Shown here: positions 6,948 through 15,959 of the stretch, piece after piece
Layout: each line of letters opens with the position of its first letter
Numbering within the stretch: the stretch's first letter is position 1
From: an uncultured Faecalibacterium sp.
GTDB taxonomy: Bacteria; Bacillota; Clostridia; Oscillospirales; Ruminococcaceae
Length of the DNA: 64,000 nt
Direction of reading: 5' to 3'
NCBI GenBank assembly: GCA_934512105.1
Contig: CAKSWQ010000003.1
Coordinates: 8,907 to 72,906, forward strand
Program-made: the position numbers and the translations under genes
Notes under the pieces: model-generated
Database searches by the model: none
Told to the model about the DNA's origin: nothing
Seen by the model: the letters and a program-made list of their open reading frames with translations, nothing else

Positions 6948-8351
6948 ATGGCATCTATTCTCAGGCGCGGAGATTCCTACTCCGTTCGTTTCAAATACAA
7001 AGACCATGCTGGCCGGATCTGTGAAGGCTGGGAGAGCTTCAAAACCAAGAAGGAAGCGCAAGACCGCAAGATCTCAGTAGAAAAAGAGCTGCTCGACGGC
7101 ACGTTCCTCATTCCTGACGCAATGACAGTGGAGGAAATGCTGTACAAGTGGCTCCCCATCCAGTCAAGCAAGCACAAGTGGGCACCCAAAACCTACACCC
7201 ACACGGTAGCCATGATCCAGAATCTTGTCGTGCCTTACCTCGGCAAGAAGCAGATTCAGAAGGTTCAGACGTATGACCTTGAACAGTTCTACGCCACTTT
7301 GAGCCGGACACCGCGCGGACTGTATAAGCAGGGTGTCAAGCAAACGCTCACCGACAAACAGAAGCGGCAGTTTCTGACGGGTGCTTCCATCCGGGAAGTC
7401 CATGCCATGCTCAAGACTGCTTTTTCCTATGCCGTTGAGTGGGGTCTGCTCCTCAAGTCACCGATTCCGAGAGAAGCCCCGAAATCGACCTCGGAAGAAC
7501 GTGCCATCTGGGACGAAAAGACCATGCTTGCTGCGTTGCAGACCATGACCGACCCCACGCTCCACCTTGCTGTTCATCTGAGCATGATCCTCTCGCTGCG
7601 TGTCGGAGAGATCCTTGGCTTGCAGCCGGGAGACATCGACTTCGATGCAGCGGATGGACGCGGAACCATCACGGTCGGCAGGAGCTTGCAGCGTACCGAA
7701 AAGGCTGCACTGGAAAAGACCGACCCGAACCAGATCTACCACATCTTCCCCGACCAGCGTGAGGGCAGCAGCTCCGCACTGGTGCTGAAGAAGCCGAAAA
7801 CCAAGAAATCCAGCCGTACCCTTTATCTGACGAGACCCTTGAAGGAAGAGTTGCTGGCTTGGCTGGAAAAGCTCCGGCAGGACGAGCTTGCCATGGATGG
7901 CAGGTATCGCAACTGCGGTCAGTTGTTCCGTCTGCCGAACGGCTTACCTGTTGCACCGGAAGCCCTTTCTAAATGGTACCGTGCATGGCGCGCGGAGCAC
8001 TCGGAGTTTGAAAAGATCGTATTCCACGGTCTGCGCCACTCCAGTGCCACTTACCAGTTGATCGAATCCGGCGGCAACATCAAGGCCGTGCAGGGCAATA
8101 CAGGCCATGCGACCACCGGCATCCTGATGGACACCTACGCCCACACGCAGGACAAGCCCCGGTTGGAGCTGGCTGAGAAGCTGGAAGCAGACTTCTATTC
8201 GCAGGACATCGGCTCCCCCAAATCCGGCTCTGTGCCGGTAAAAGAAAATCTGCCGGACAGCATCCAGATCACCCCGGAAGGGATGCTGAAAGTTGTCCGG
8301 CAGATGAACCCCGAGCAGCGGCGTGAGTTTACCCGCCTGCTGTTCGCCTGA
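6948..8351 (+). CDS. int: Tyrosine-family site-specific integrase
   Basis: 467 residues with an N-terminal arm-binding domain (MASILRRGDSYSVRFKYKD, AP2-like), a SAM-like core-binding domain and a C-terminal catalytic domain. Catalytic residues are visible: Arg in SLRVGE (about 218), the HGLRH box (about 360) and the nucleophile in DTYAH (about 397). It integrates and, with the Xis-like protein, excises the element. The start at 6948 has GAGGGAGGG at 6932-6940. Its stop lies about 155 nt from the 3' end of tRNA-Lys. No duplicate of the tRNA end was found at the left side of the element. Confidence 0.9.
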   Translation: MASILRRGDSYSVRFKYKDHAGRICEGWESFKTKKEAQDRKISVEKELLDGTFLIPDAMTVEEMLYKWLPIQSSKHKWAPKTYTHTVAMIQNLVVPYLGKKQIQKVQTYDLEQFYATLSRTPRGLYKQGVKQTLTDKQKRQFLTGASIREVHAMLKTAFSYAVEWGLLLKSPIPREAPKSTSEERAIWDEKTMLAALQTMTDPTLHLAVHLSMILSLRVGEILGLQPGDIDFDAADGRGTITVGRSLQRTEKAALEKTDPNQIYHIFPDQREGSSSALVLKKPKTKKSSRTLYLTRPLKEELLAWLEKLRQDELAMDGRYRNCGQLFRLPNGLPVAPEALSKWYRAWRAEHSEFEKIVFHGLRHSSATYQLIESGGNIKAVQGNTGHATTGILMDTYAHTQDKPRLELAEKLEADFYSQDIGSPKSGSVPVKENLPDSIQITPEGMLKVVRQMNPEQRREFTRLLFA

Positions 8352-8423
8352 AAAAAGTATGGAAAAAACGCTCACGATGCACAGAATGCAGACAATGCAA
8401 GGAAAAACACGGCTTTCCCGCCG

Positions 8424-8450
8424 GTGTGCAAAAAGTGTGCAAAAGTGTGC
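8424..8450 (+). repeat. Three direct repeats of GTGTGC, possible integrase arm sites
   Basis: GTGTGCAAAA at 8424-8433 and 8435-8444, plus GTGTGC at 8445-8450, follow the integrase gene. Helically phased direct repeats here resemble arm-type binding sites of tyrosine recombinases. The interpretation is inference. Confidence 0.4.
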
Positions 8451-8467
8451 AGAGCCCCAGAAAAAGG

Positions 8468-8507
8468 AAAATCCCACGAGGAATCTTACGATTCTTCGTG
8501 GGATTTT
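8468..8507 (-). terminator. Terminator of tRNA-Lys (bidirectional)
   Basis: AAAATCCCACGA and TCGTGGGATTTT flank a GAATC/GATTC inner stem. On the minus strand it follows the tRNA and ends in TTTTCCTTTTT; it also lies downstream of the integrase. Confidence 0.75.
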
Positions 8508-8582
8508 GGTGCGCTCGAGGGAACTCGAATCCCTGGCCCTCTGATTAAAAGTCAGATGCTCTACCGGCTGAGCTACGAGCGC
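8507..8582 (-). tRNA. tRNA-Lys (anticodon TTT)
   Basis: The 76-nt cloverleaf on the minus strand begins GCGCTCGTAGCTCAGCCGG. The acceptor stem GCGCTCG/CGAGCGC, the anticodon loop CTTTTAA and the T-arm GGATTCGAGTTCC are visible, and CCA is encoded. Its 3' end faces the integrase, a typical integration target. Confidence 0.95.
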
Positions 8583-8685
8583 ATATTCCGCAGTAAAACA
8601 ATACTGCCGAATAATATTACCACAATTGGCTGCAAAAAGCAAGAGCAGCGCTCAAAAAAGCAGAAATTTCAGTATAATACAAAAA

Positions 8686-9312
8686 TCACTCAAAAAAGCT
8701 CTGCGCCCGGCGCTGCAGCAGCTCCACCAGCAGGCCGGTATAGATGCTGACCATCGAGGGCGTCTCGCCCAGTTCCATGGCCTTGCGCTGGGGCAGGTCG
8801 GCTAAGCGTCCCTTGTACAGGCACTTCAGCTGGGGCAGCTGGGCGTAGTCGTTGGGGTGCATCAGGGTGCTGTCCTTGGGCAGCGCCAGTGCGCCGCTCT
8901 TTTCCAACACTTCGCTGACGAATTGGGAGCAGAAATAATGGTGGCGGCGCCGCCAGCGGATATGCAGCCCGCACAAGATCAGCCCCAGCGTGTTGAAGCT
9001 GTACTCCTCGCTGTGGCGCATGAACTCCTCGGCACGGTGCAGGGCACGGAAATAGGCCTCGTCGGATACCTCCAGCGCGTACAGCGCACAGGGGGCGTTG
9101 TCCCGCAGACGGAAAACACCCTTGTTCAGGTATTCCTTGCTGGGACCTGCCGGGAACATGGTGTAGCCGTTTTTGCGGGTGGAGCTGTACAGGCAGTTCA
9201 GCTTTGCATCAAACGCCATGGAGGCGTGGGTATAGCTGGCTCCGGTGGCGGCATAGACCAGTTTGGACAGCAGCGTGCCGGAGCGGGTGAGCAGAATGTA
9301 GATGGTTTTCAT
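8686..9312 (-). CDS. Permuted papain-like (YiiX/NlpC-P60-type) hydrolase
   Basis: 208 residues. YTHASMAFD (histidine near residue 28) precedes YFCSQFVSEVLE (cysteine near 126). This His-before-Cys order is the signature of circularly permuted NlpC/P60 or YiiX-like amidases and acyltransferases. No signal peptide is visible, so it may act in the cytoplasm. The start was set at ATG 9312 with AAGGGA upstream; a longer frame to 9342 lacks a ribosome site. The substrate is unknown. Single-gene unit. Confidence 0.6.
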   Translation of the reverse strand: MKTIYILLTRSGTLLSKLVYAATGASYTHASMAFDAKLNCLYSSTRKNGYTMFPAGPSKEYLNKGVFRLRDNAPCALYALEVSDEAYFRALHRAEEFMRHSEEYSFNTLGLILCGLHIRWRRRHHYFCSQFVSEVLEKSGALALPKDSTLMHPNDYAQLPQLKCLYKGRLADLPQRKAMELGETPSMVSIYTGLLVELLQRRAQSFFE

Positions 9313-9444
9313 GGCAGTTTCCCTTATGTCAGCCCCCGGCAAAGGGGGAAAAGTATCATCTATATACGGAACAAGTATAGCATAAGTAAAGTTCCTTTAC
9401 CACTAAAACGTTTCTTCTGACCAAAATATTGCAAAAAAGGGCAA

Positions 9445-9488
9445 AAACAGCAGCCCAAAGCTGTTTTCAGGGCTCTGGGCTGCTGTTT
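9445..9488 (-). terminator. Intrinsic terminator after the Cys-rich secreted protein gene
   Basis: AAACAGCAGCCCA pairs with TGGGCTGCTGTTT; on the minus strand it is followed by TTTTTGCCCTTTTTTG. Confidence 0.75.
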
Positions 9489-9571
9489 CTCACAAGTTTT
9501 TCAAGCCGTCAGCGGCACCTTACTACAGGGGCCGCTCTGTTTAGCCGTACAAAAATCGCTCTCCCCGGAAC

Positions 9572-9973
9572 TCAGTGCTTTGTCGCCGACCACCCGTGGC
9601 AGTACCGGAGCGACTCTCCCTCGTCCACAGTCCATGTGCCGGACTTGTATCCGCAGGAACCGCAGACCTGGTAATACGTAACATTCCGATGATAGATTTC
9701 GTCCGTCCCGTGGGGATAATGGATGCATTTCTCTTCATACGGTCCGGTCTCAAACGTCTCTTTTTTTTGGGTTACGCAAGGCATTTTCCCACAAGCGTCG
9801 CACTCACTGCTCCTGGCAGGAACCGGCTCTGCCTCCTCCAAGGCCTCCTCAGACGTGGAAGCCGCCGTTTCTTCCAAATGGTCATCGTCATAGCGTTCTG
9901 CATCCGCAAAGCCCACCAGGCAAAGGGTCAGGGCCAAAACCATGGCCAGCAGGATCGGGACGATCTTTTTCAT
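9572..9973 (-). CDS. Secreted cysteine-rich small protein
   Basis: 133 residues with a signal peptide (MKKIVPILLAMVLALTLCLVG, cleavage probably after residue 24), an acidic linker and CDACGKMPC, then CIHYP and CGSCG motifs and YCHGW. The paired cysteines could form a zinc-ribbon-like or disulfide fold outside the cell. AAAGGAAG precedes the ATG. I do not recognise the family. A promoter and a terminator frame it as a monocistronic gene. Confidence 0.6.
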   Translation of the reverse strand: MKKIVPILLAMVLALTLCLVGFADAERYDDDHLEETAASTSEEALEEAEPVPARSSECDACGKMPCVTQKKETFETGPYEEKCIHYPHGTDEIYHRNVTYYQVCGSCGYKSGTWTVDEGESLRYCHGWSATKH

Positions 9974-10037
9974 GGAAAAGCACTTCCTTTCTTTCGGTAC
10001 GTTGGTTTCTGTTTCTCGGAGAGTCCTCTCTAGCTTT

Positions 10038-10066
10038 ATTATATCATACCGCCATTATTTTTCCAA
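10038..10066 (-). promoter_or_regulatory. Promoter of the Cys-rich secreted protein
   Basis: On the minus strand TTGGAA (10066-10061), a 17-nt spacer and TATAAT (10043-10038) lie about 65 nt upstream of the ATG. Confidence 0.65.
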
Positions 10067-10325
10067 CTATCATCTTATTTTTTGTGCTTATTTACATTTT
10101 CTCAGTCTTGCGCCAAAGAGCTGCCTGCTGTGGTTTTTGCCCCGCCGGGGCCGGGGGTCCCACCTTGCATCCCGGTTTGTCAAGCTTTTATCAAAATGTC
10201 GGTTTTCTCCCTTCCCGCCTTATTTTTCATGGTCTGCATCCCTGCCGGGCTTCGTGAAATTACTTTATGCGGGAAAGCTTGTTTATGAAATTTGTTTCTT
10301 TTTTGCAAACAGAACCTTCCATTTA

Positions 10326-10353
10326 TTGCTTTTGGAAAGCTTTTGTGTATAAT
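10326..10353 (+). promoter_or_regulatory. pckA promoter
   Basis: TTGCTT (10326-10331), 16-nt spacer, TATAAT (10348-10353), with a leader of about 120 nt to pckA. The rest of 10070-10480 shows no gene I can support. Confidence 0.65.
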
Positions 10354-10482
10354 GATAGACAGGAGAATTTGCATTGCATCGTTCTGTGCTGTCTCCCCCT
10401 ATGCGGTGTCCGTACCATAAATGGCGCTGCATCTCCTACACAGAGTTATGTAAGGATCAAACGAAAGTAGAGGTACGCAAAT

Positions 10483-12087
10483 ATGGCAAAGTTGGATCTT
10501 ACCAAGTATGGCATTACCGGCACGACTGAAGTCGTGCACAACCCCTCCTACGAGCAGCTGTTCGCCGAGGAGACCAAGCCCGAGCTGGAAGGCTATGAGA
10601 AGGGTCAGGTCAGCGAGCTGGGTGCTGTGAACGTGATGACCGGTATCTACACCGGCCGTTCTCCCAAGGATAAGTTCATCGTGATGGACGAGAACTCCAA
10701 GGACACCGTGTGGTGGACCAGCGATGAGTACAAGAACGACAACCACCCCGCTTCTCAGGAGGCTTGGAAGGCTGTCAAGGAGATCGCTCAGAAGGAGCTG
10801 TCCAACAAGCGCCTGTACGTCGTGGATGCTTTCTGCGGCGCCAACAAGGATACCCGCATGGCAGTGCGTTTCATCGTGGAAGTGGCCTGGCAGGCACACT
10901 TCGTCACCAATATGTTCATCCGTCCCACCGCTGAGGAGCTGGAGAACTTCGAGCCTGATTTCGTTGTTTACAACGCTTCCAAGGCTAAGGTCGAGAACTA
11001 CAAGGAGCTGGGCCTGAACTCCGAGACTGCTGTGCTGTTCAACATCACCAGCAAGGAGCAGGTCATCGTCAACACCTGGTACGGCGGCGAGATGAAGAAG
11101 GGCATGTTCTCCATGATGAACTACTTCCTGCCGCTGAAGGGCATGGCTTCCATGCACTGCTCTGCCAACACCGACCTGAACGGCGAGAACACCGCCATCT
11201 TCTTCGGTCTGTCCGGCACCGGCAAGACCACCCTGTCCACCGATCCCAAGCGTCTGCTGATCGGCGATGACGAGCACGGCTGGGACGACAACGGCGTGTT
11301 CAACTTCGAGGGCGGCTGCTACGCAAAGGTCATCAACCTGGATAAGGACTCCGAGCCCGATATCTACAACGCCATCAAGCGCAACGCTCTGCTGGAGAAC
11401 GTCACTCTGGATGCCGAGGGCCACATCGACTTCGCTGACAAGTCTGTCACCGAGAACACCCGTGTGTCCTACCCCATCAACCACATCCAGAACATCGTGC
11501 GTCCCGTTTCTTCTGCTCCCGCAGCAAAGAACGTGATCTTCCTGTCTGCTGACGCCTTCGGCGTTCTGCCCCCGGTCTCCATCCTGACCCCGGAGCAGAC
11601 CCAGTACTACTTCCTGTCCGGCTTTACCGCAAAGCTGGCAGGCACCGAGCGCGGCATCACCGAGCCCACCCCCACCTTCTCCGCTTGCTTCGGTCAGGCT
11701 TTCCTGGAGCTGCACCCCACCAAGTACGCTGAGGAGCTGGTCAAGAAGATGAAGGCCAGCGGCGCAAAGGCTTATCTGGTCAACACCGGCTGGAACGGCA
11801 CCGGCAAGCGCATCTCCATCAAGGATACCCGCGGCATCATCGACGCTATCCTGAGCGGTGCCATCAACGAGGCTCCCACCAAGAAGATCCCCTACTTCGA
11901 CTTTGAGGTCCCCACCGCTCTGCCCGGTGTTGACCCCGCCATCCTCGACCCCCGCGACACCTACGCAGATGCCGCTCAGTGGGAAGAGAAGGCAAAGGAT
12001 CTGGCCGGCCGCTTCGTGAAGAACTTCGCCAAGTACGAGGGCAACGAGCACGGCAAGGCTCTGGTCTCCGCAGGCCCCCAGCTGTAA
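10483..12087 (+). CDS. pckA: Phosphoenolpyruvate carboxykinase (ATP)
   Basis: 534 residues, the full family length. It interconverts oxaloacetate + ATP with phosphoenolpyruvate + CO2 + ADP. In fermenting gut anaerobes it often runs toward oxaloacetate; direction here is inferred. The P-loop [11 protein letters not shown] (about 243-253), the metal-binding DDEHGWDD segment (about 263-270) and the [15 protein letters not shown] region (about 388-402) are visible. AGAGGT precedes the ATG. Codon use is strongly biased (AAG, CTG, GAG), suggesting high expression. Monocistronic, with its own promoter and a terminator shared with trxA. Confidence 0.97.
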   Translation: MAKLDLTKYGITGTTEVVHNPSYEQLFAEETKPELEGYEKGQVSELGAVNVMTGIYTGRSPKDKFIVMDENSKDTVWWTSDEYKNDNHPASQEAWKAVKEIAQKELSNKRLYVVDAFCGANKDTRMAVRFIVEVAWQAHFVTNMFIRPTAEELENFEPDFVVYNASKAKVENYKELGLNSETAVLFNITSKEQVIVNTWYGGEMKKGMFSMMNYFLPLKGMASMHCSANTDLNGENTAIFFGLSGTGKTTLSTDPKRLLIGDDEHGWDDNGVFNFEGGCYAKVINLDKDSEPDIYNAIKRNALLENVTLDAEGHIDFADKSVTENTRVSYPINHIQNIVRPVSSAPAAKNVIFLSADAFGVLPPVSILTPEQTQYYFLSGFTAKLAGTERGITEPTPTFSACFGQAFLELHPTKYAEELVKKMKASGAKAYLVNTGWNGTGKRISIKDTRGIIDAILSGAINEAPTKKIPYFDFEVPTALPGVDPAILDPRDTYADAAQWEEKAKDLAGRFVKNFAKYEGNEHGKALVSAGPQL

Positions 12088-12127
12088 GCTGAAGCCCGCA
12101 TTTTTCTTCTGAACTCCATATAAAATA

Positions 12128-12178
12128 AGCGCCCGCCCCGTGGTTCTGCTGGAACCATCGGGCGGGCGCTTTGTTGTT
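12128..12178. terminator. Bidirectional terminator between pckA and trxA
   Basis: AGCGCCCGCCC (12128-12138) and GGGCGGGCGCT (12160-12170) with an inner TGGTT/AACCA stem, T-rich on both sides; it lies between convergent genes. Confidence 0.85.
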
Positions 12179-12188
12179 ACGGAATCAT

Positions 12189-12497
12189 TCAGCCCAGCAG
12201 CTCCAGCACACCGGCCTTGGGGCGGGCACCCACGGCCTGACGCACCAGCTTGCCCTGCTCGAACACCAGCAGGGTGGGGATGCTCATCACCCCGAACTGT
12301 GCCGCCAAGTCCGGCTGCTCGTCCACGTTCACCTTGCCCACCTTTACATCGGTGCGCTCCTCGGCCACCTCGTCCACCACGGGGCTCAGCATCCGGCAGG
12401 GGCCGCACCAGCTGGCCCAGAAGTCCAGCAGAACCGGCTTTTCGCTGTGGAGCACTTCCTGTGCAAAGTTTTCCTTGGTAATGTTGATGACTGCCAT
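12189..12497 (-). CDS. trxA: Thioredoxin
   Basis: 102 residues with the active site WCGPC (about 29-33), cis-proline segment SIPTL (about 72-76) and the usual length. It reduces protein disulfides using electrons from thioredoxin reductase. The start at 12497 has GGAGGG upstream; the longer frame to 12584 lacks a ribosome site. A thioredoxin-reductase-like gene lies elsewhere in the window (35305-36162). Confidence 0.95.
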   Translation of the reverse strand: MAVINITKENFAQEVLHSEKPVLLDFWASWCGPCRMLSPVVDEVAEERTDVKVGKVNVDEQPDLAAQFGVMSIPTLLVFEQGKLVRQAVGARPKAGVLELLG

Positions 12498-12591
12498 ATT
12501 GTTTCCCTCCTGAATGGGTGTTGTGTTTTTACTGACAGCATCAGTATACCCCATACGCCGCCCGCTTTTCCGTGACCGGGTCACGCAGGCG

Positions 12592-12631
12592 CAAAAAAGC
12601 CCGGAGCAGGAAGAAAAAAGACTGCTCCGGG
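12592..12631 (-). terminator. Terminator of the flavin reductase gene
   Basis: CCCGGAGCAG (12600-12609) and CTGCTCCGGG (12622-12631), with an uninterrupted T run on the minus strand (12598-12593). Confidence 0.8.
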
Positions 12632-12665
12632 CGGGGGATGGTTCAGCTATTGCAGGGGCGCGGCA

Positions 12666-14726
12666 TCAGATGCTCTGCATGGCATTCTTGCCTGCCACAT
12701 AGCCGTAGTACATGGCCATGGAGTGGCTCACGCCCTTCAGGCCGATGGGGTACTCGGTGGCAAAGCGGTTGCCCTGCACGTTGCCTGCCACATACAGACC
12801 GGGGATGACGTTGCGGTCGGCATCGAAGGTGTGGCAGTTCTCGTCGCTTTCCAGACCGCCGATGCACACCAGCAGCAGTGCGGTGGTGAACTTGTCGGCA
12901 TAGAAGGGGCCGTTCTCCAGTGCCCACATACGGGATGCGGGCTTGTGGAAGTCCTCATCGTAGCCGTCCTTGGCCAGCTGGTTGTAGCGCTGGATGGACT
13001 CCAGTGCAGTCTGCTGTGCAGCGGTGTCGTCCGGGTAGATCTTGGCGACCAGCTCTTCCAGCGTGTCGGCCTTGACAGCGCGGCCATCGGCTACGGCAGC
13101 TTCCAGCTGATAGGGGCTCTTGTAGTTGCGGTAGGTCGGGTTGTTCTTGGGGCCGTCTGCCTCGCTGGCGTAGTCCTCGTAGTAGCAGGCACCACCGTGG
13201 GCTGCCGGCATATAGGGCAGCTGCTCGGGCCAGTTGGCGTCAAAGATCTGCCAGCTCTCGCGGTTCTTCTGCAGCTCGACCTGATTTTCCAACTGCTGGC
13301 CGGGCAGATCCTCGTTCATGAAGCGCTTGCCGTTCATGTCCAGATTCAGGAAACCTGCATTGCCCATAACGCCGACGCCGCTCAGGTCTGCACCGCCGCC
13401 CATGTGATGGATCATGGGTGCGTGGCTCTGCTGCACCTGTGCACCAGCCCACATACCCAGCTGGATGCCATCGCCCTGATTGGTAAAGTTGCCCTCTACG
13501 TCCACATTAGTAAACAGGCACTGGATGTTGTTCTCGATGACCTCCGGGCAGAAATGCTGCAGCATTTTGGTGTTCTGGGAATAATCGCCGGTGGACAGGA
13601 TGACGCCCTTGGCAGCATTGCACTTGATGTACTCACCGGTAGCGGCATCGCGGGCATACAGACCTACGCAGCGGCCGTCCTCCATGATCAGCTTTTCCAC
13701 AAAGCAGCCATAGAAGGTGTCCACGTTGCCGGTATCCACAGCCTTCTGCATATTGGCATTGACGGTGACGGACTGGTTGGGCAAAAACTCTACAGAGGTG
13801 GGGTAGCAGGGGAAGCGCTCCTGCGTCCAGTCGTAGTGCTCGGGCAGCGGGTAGAAGATTGGAATCAGGAAGTTGTTTGCGTTTTCATCAGGGATGGCGC
13901 TGCGGGTGGTCTCGGCGTAGTACAGATCCGGATTTGCTTCTACCCACCAGTCAAAGGTCTCGCCGATGTTGTGCGCCCACTTGCTCATGATGGAGCGCTT
14001 GCAGCGGTAGGTGCTTTCCACCATGTGAGAATCAATGATCTCGTCGATCTGCTCGCGGGTCCATGTGTTGCGGCCCCACTTGGCCTGCACATTGCCGTTG
14101 ATGACGGCATACTCGCCGCTGCGGCACTGGGGGCCGTCAGCCTTTTCAAAGGCAGCCACCTTGCCGCCGTCCTCGGCGATGCTGCGCACGGCTGCCACAC
14201 CGGCAATGCCGCAGCCCACCACGGCCACATCCACATCCACCGTCTTGGTGACCTTGCTCTCGTCGATCTCGGGAGCCACGCCCAGCCAGTCGTTCTCCGA
14301 AGCAGCGGCGGCATTCCCGTCCTCGGTCTTTACGCCCATGGCCTGCTCGATGCAGCTGGCGGCAGCCTTTTTGACAGCGTTGGTGGTGACGGTAGCGCCG
14401 GAGATGTTGTCGATCTCGGCATTCTGGGCGGTCATCAGTGCCTCCTGCAGGGTGGGAGCAGCCACGCCGCCGATGCTCTCGGTCTCGTTGGAAGCGTCCA
14501 CCACCACATCGGTGATGGCGGTGGCGCTGAAGGTCATGGTGACCTTCACCTCACCGATGCCGGTGGCAGTGCCGGTGTAGGTGCCGGGGGTGTAAATCGC
14601 ATCACCGGAAGCGGCGGTGCTGGAAGAAGCTGCGGAGTTGCAGGCAGCCAGAGCGCCTGCGGTGACGCCGCTCATGGCGGCGGCTGCGGCAACTTTCAGA
14701 AAGCCCTTACGAGAGATCTTTTCCAT
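12666..14726 (-). CDS. Secreted FMN-bind/FAD-dependent reductase (fumarate or urocanate reductase-like)
   Basis: 686 residues. The N-terminal lipoprotein/Tat-like leader has SRKGFLKVA and a lipobox-like LAAC (about residue 29). An FMN_bind domain follows (about 45-130) with SGATVTTN, where ApbE-type flavinylation of the threonine is known in this family. Next is a FAD_binding_2 module starting VAVVGCGIAGVAAVRS (about 168-183), with FADH-dependent active-site features as in fumarate and urocanate reductases. It probably passes electrons to an external acceptor at the cell surface. It diverges from a LysR regulator and is monocistronic with its own terminator. The acceptor is unknown. Confidence 0.85.
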   Translation of the reverse strand: MEKISRKGFLKVAAAAAMSGVTAGALAACNSAASSSTAASGDAIYTPGTYTGTATGIGEVKVTMTFSATAITDVVVDASNETESIGGVAAPTLQEALMTAQNAEIDNISGATVTTNAVKKAAASCIEQAMGVKTEDGNAAAASENDWLGVAPEIDESKVTKTVDVDVAVVGCGIAGVAAVRSIAEDGGKVAAFEKADGPQCRSGEYAVINGNVQAKWGRNTWTREQIDEIIDSHMVESTYRCKRSIMSKWAHNIGETFDWWVEANPDLYYAETTRSAIPDENANNFLIPIFYPLPEHYDWTQERFPCYPTSVEFLPNQSVTVNANMQKAVDTGNVDTFYGCFVEKLIMEDGRCVGLYARDAATGEYIKCNAAKGVILSTGDYSQNTKMLQHFCPEVIENNIQCLFTNVDVEGNFTNQGDGIQLGMWAGAQVQQSHAPMIHHMGGGADLSGVGVMGNAGFLNLDMNGKRFMNEDLPGQQLENQVELQKNRESWQIFDANWPEQLPYMPAAHGGACYYEDYASEADGPKNNPTYRNYKSPYQLEAAVADGRAVKADTLEELVAKIYPDDTAAQQTALESIQRYNQLAKDGYDEDFHKPASRMWALENGPFYADKFTTALLLVCIGGLESDENCHTFDADRNVIPGLYVAGNVQGNRFATEYPIGLKGVSHSMAMYYGYVAGKNAMQSI

Positions 14727-14918
14727 CTTGTTTCTCCTTTTTTATGTTCCTTCTTTTTCGTGTGTGCGGGATTTTTTGTCCCTGCCCTCAGATAGTATAA
14801 AATATAACGAACCAAAAGAGAAACAAAAGATTTTTGCAAGCGTGATAAAAAACGTTTATAACTTCGGCGTTCTATGGTATACTGATGCTATAAACCAGAG
14901 AAGGGAGAAGCCCAAGCC

Positions 14919-15806
14919 ATGAACGACCACCAGCTGCTGTGTTTTTTGACCGTGCAGCGCACGCTGAACTTCACCGCCGCCGCAAAGGAGCTGTACTGCA
15001 CCCAGCCTGCACTCAGCTACCAGATCCGCACACTTGAAAAGGAGCTGGATCTGACCCTGTTCGAGCGCAGCACCACCCGGGTGGTGCTGACGGCGGCTGG
15101 CCGTGCCTTTGTGCCCCATGCAGAGCAGCTGTACCGGGGCATCCTGAACGCCCGCACCGTGCTGAAGGGCTTTTCCACCGGGCACACCCTTACCCTGCGC
15201 CTGCCGCCGGTGCTACTGCAACGCGACCCCATCTACCCGGTACTGATGGAGCAGCTGCACGCCGCGCTGCCCGGGTACGAGTTCCGGGTGGACACCGCCT
15301 CGCCGCGGATGAACGCCCATCTGATGCTCTGCACCGAGGCGGACGCCGCTGTAGTCCTGCCCTTCGGGGCGGCGCAGCCGGAGGTGGAGCGCACCCCCAT
15401 CATGCACAACACCTTTTATCTGGCGCTTGCGCCGGAACATCCGCTCTACCGCTGCGAGAGCCTGCAATTGGCCGACCTTGCGGGGCAGCGGGTATACTAC
15501 GAGCCGCTGTATCAGGAGATCGTGGATTATGCAAGTGTCCAGCCCGGAATGCCGTTTTCCACCATGGAATGGCGCAGCGTGGAAAACTATGCCCATGTCT
15601 ACACCGAGCTGCTGGCCGGGCGCGGGATGTTTTTGTTCCCCATGCGGTACCCCGCCTACCCGGCAGCGTGGTACCGGGAGGTACCTCTGTCCCTGCCGGA
15701 CACTGTTCTGCTGACTTTGCGGGACGACCCCCGCCCGGAGATCACCACCCTGCGCCGGGTGTTCACCGAGGTTTACGGGGAGCGGATCAAAGCGTTGCTT
15801 TCATAA
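14919..15806 (+). CDS. LysR-family transcriptional regulator
   Basis: 295 residues: N-terminal winged HTH (LLCFLTVQRTLNFTAAAKEL, residues 5-24, continuing to about 60), then a periplasmic-binding-protein-like effector domain (about 90-290). It diverges from the secreted flavin reductase with a 192-nt gap, so it probably controls that gene in response to its substrate. GAAGGGAG precedes the ATG. A TATACT -10 box lies at about 14877-14882. Confidence 0.88.
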   Translation: MNDHQLLCFLTVQRTLNFTAAAKELYCTQPALSYQIRTLEKELDLTLFERSTTRVVLTAAGRAFVPHAEQLYRGILNARTVLKGFSTGHTLTLRLPPVLLQRDPIYPVLMEQLHAALPGYEFRVDTASPRMNAHLMLCTEADAAVVLPFGAAQPEVERTPIMHNTFYLALAPEHPLYRCESLQLADLAGQRVYYEPLYQEIVDYASVQPGMPFSTMEWRSVENYAHVYTELLAGRGMFLFPMRYPAYPAAWYREVPLSLPDTVLLTLRDDPRPEITTLRRVFTEVYGERIKALLS

Positions 15807-15840
15807 CAAAAACGGAACGTCTGCGGGCGTTCCGTTTTTT
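15807..15840 (+). terminator. Terminator of the LysR gene
   Basis: AACGGAACG and CGTTCCGTT stem with a TTTTTT tail; the loop shares CTGCGGG with several other terminators in the window. Confidence 0.85.
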
Positions 15841-15849
15841 CAGGACATA

Positions 15850-15887
15850 AAACAGCCGCTCCGGGCGCACCCGGAGCGGCTGTTTTT
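15850..15887 (-). terminator. Terminator of the ilvD-gntP unit (bidirectional)
   Basis: A 15-bp perfect stem, AACAGCCGCTCCGGG with CCCGGAGCGGCTGTT, flanked by A and T runs on both strands. Confidence 0.85.
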
Positions 15888-15959
15888 GAAGGAGGTAACG
15901 AGGTAAATGAATAAGGATCTCCCAACGCTTATCCCGGGGTGCAGGCCCCTGACAGGCAC

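Noticed and set aside
12723..14795. 690-codon open frame antisense to the flavin reductase, and similar long antisense frames at 28987-30468, 17393-19189 and 39321-41819
   Set aside because: They mirror real genes with strong codon bias; GC-rich third positions keep the opposite frames open. The proteins are low-complexity and lack ribosome sites.
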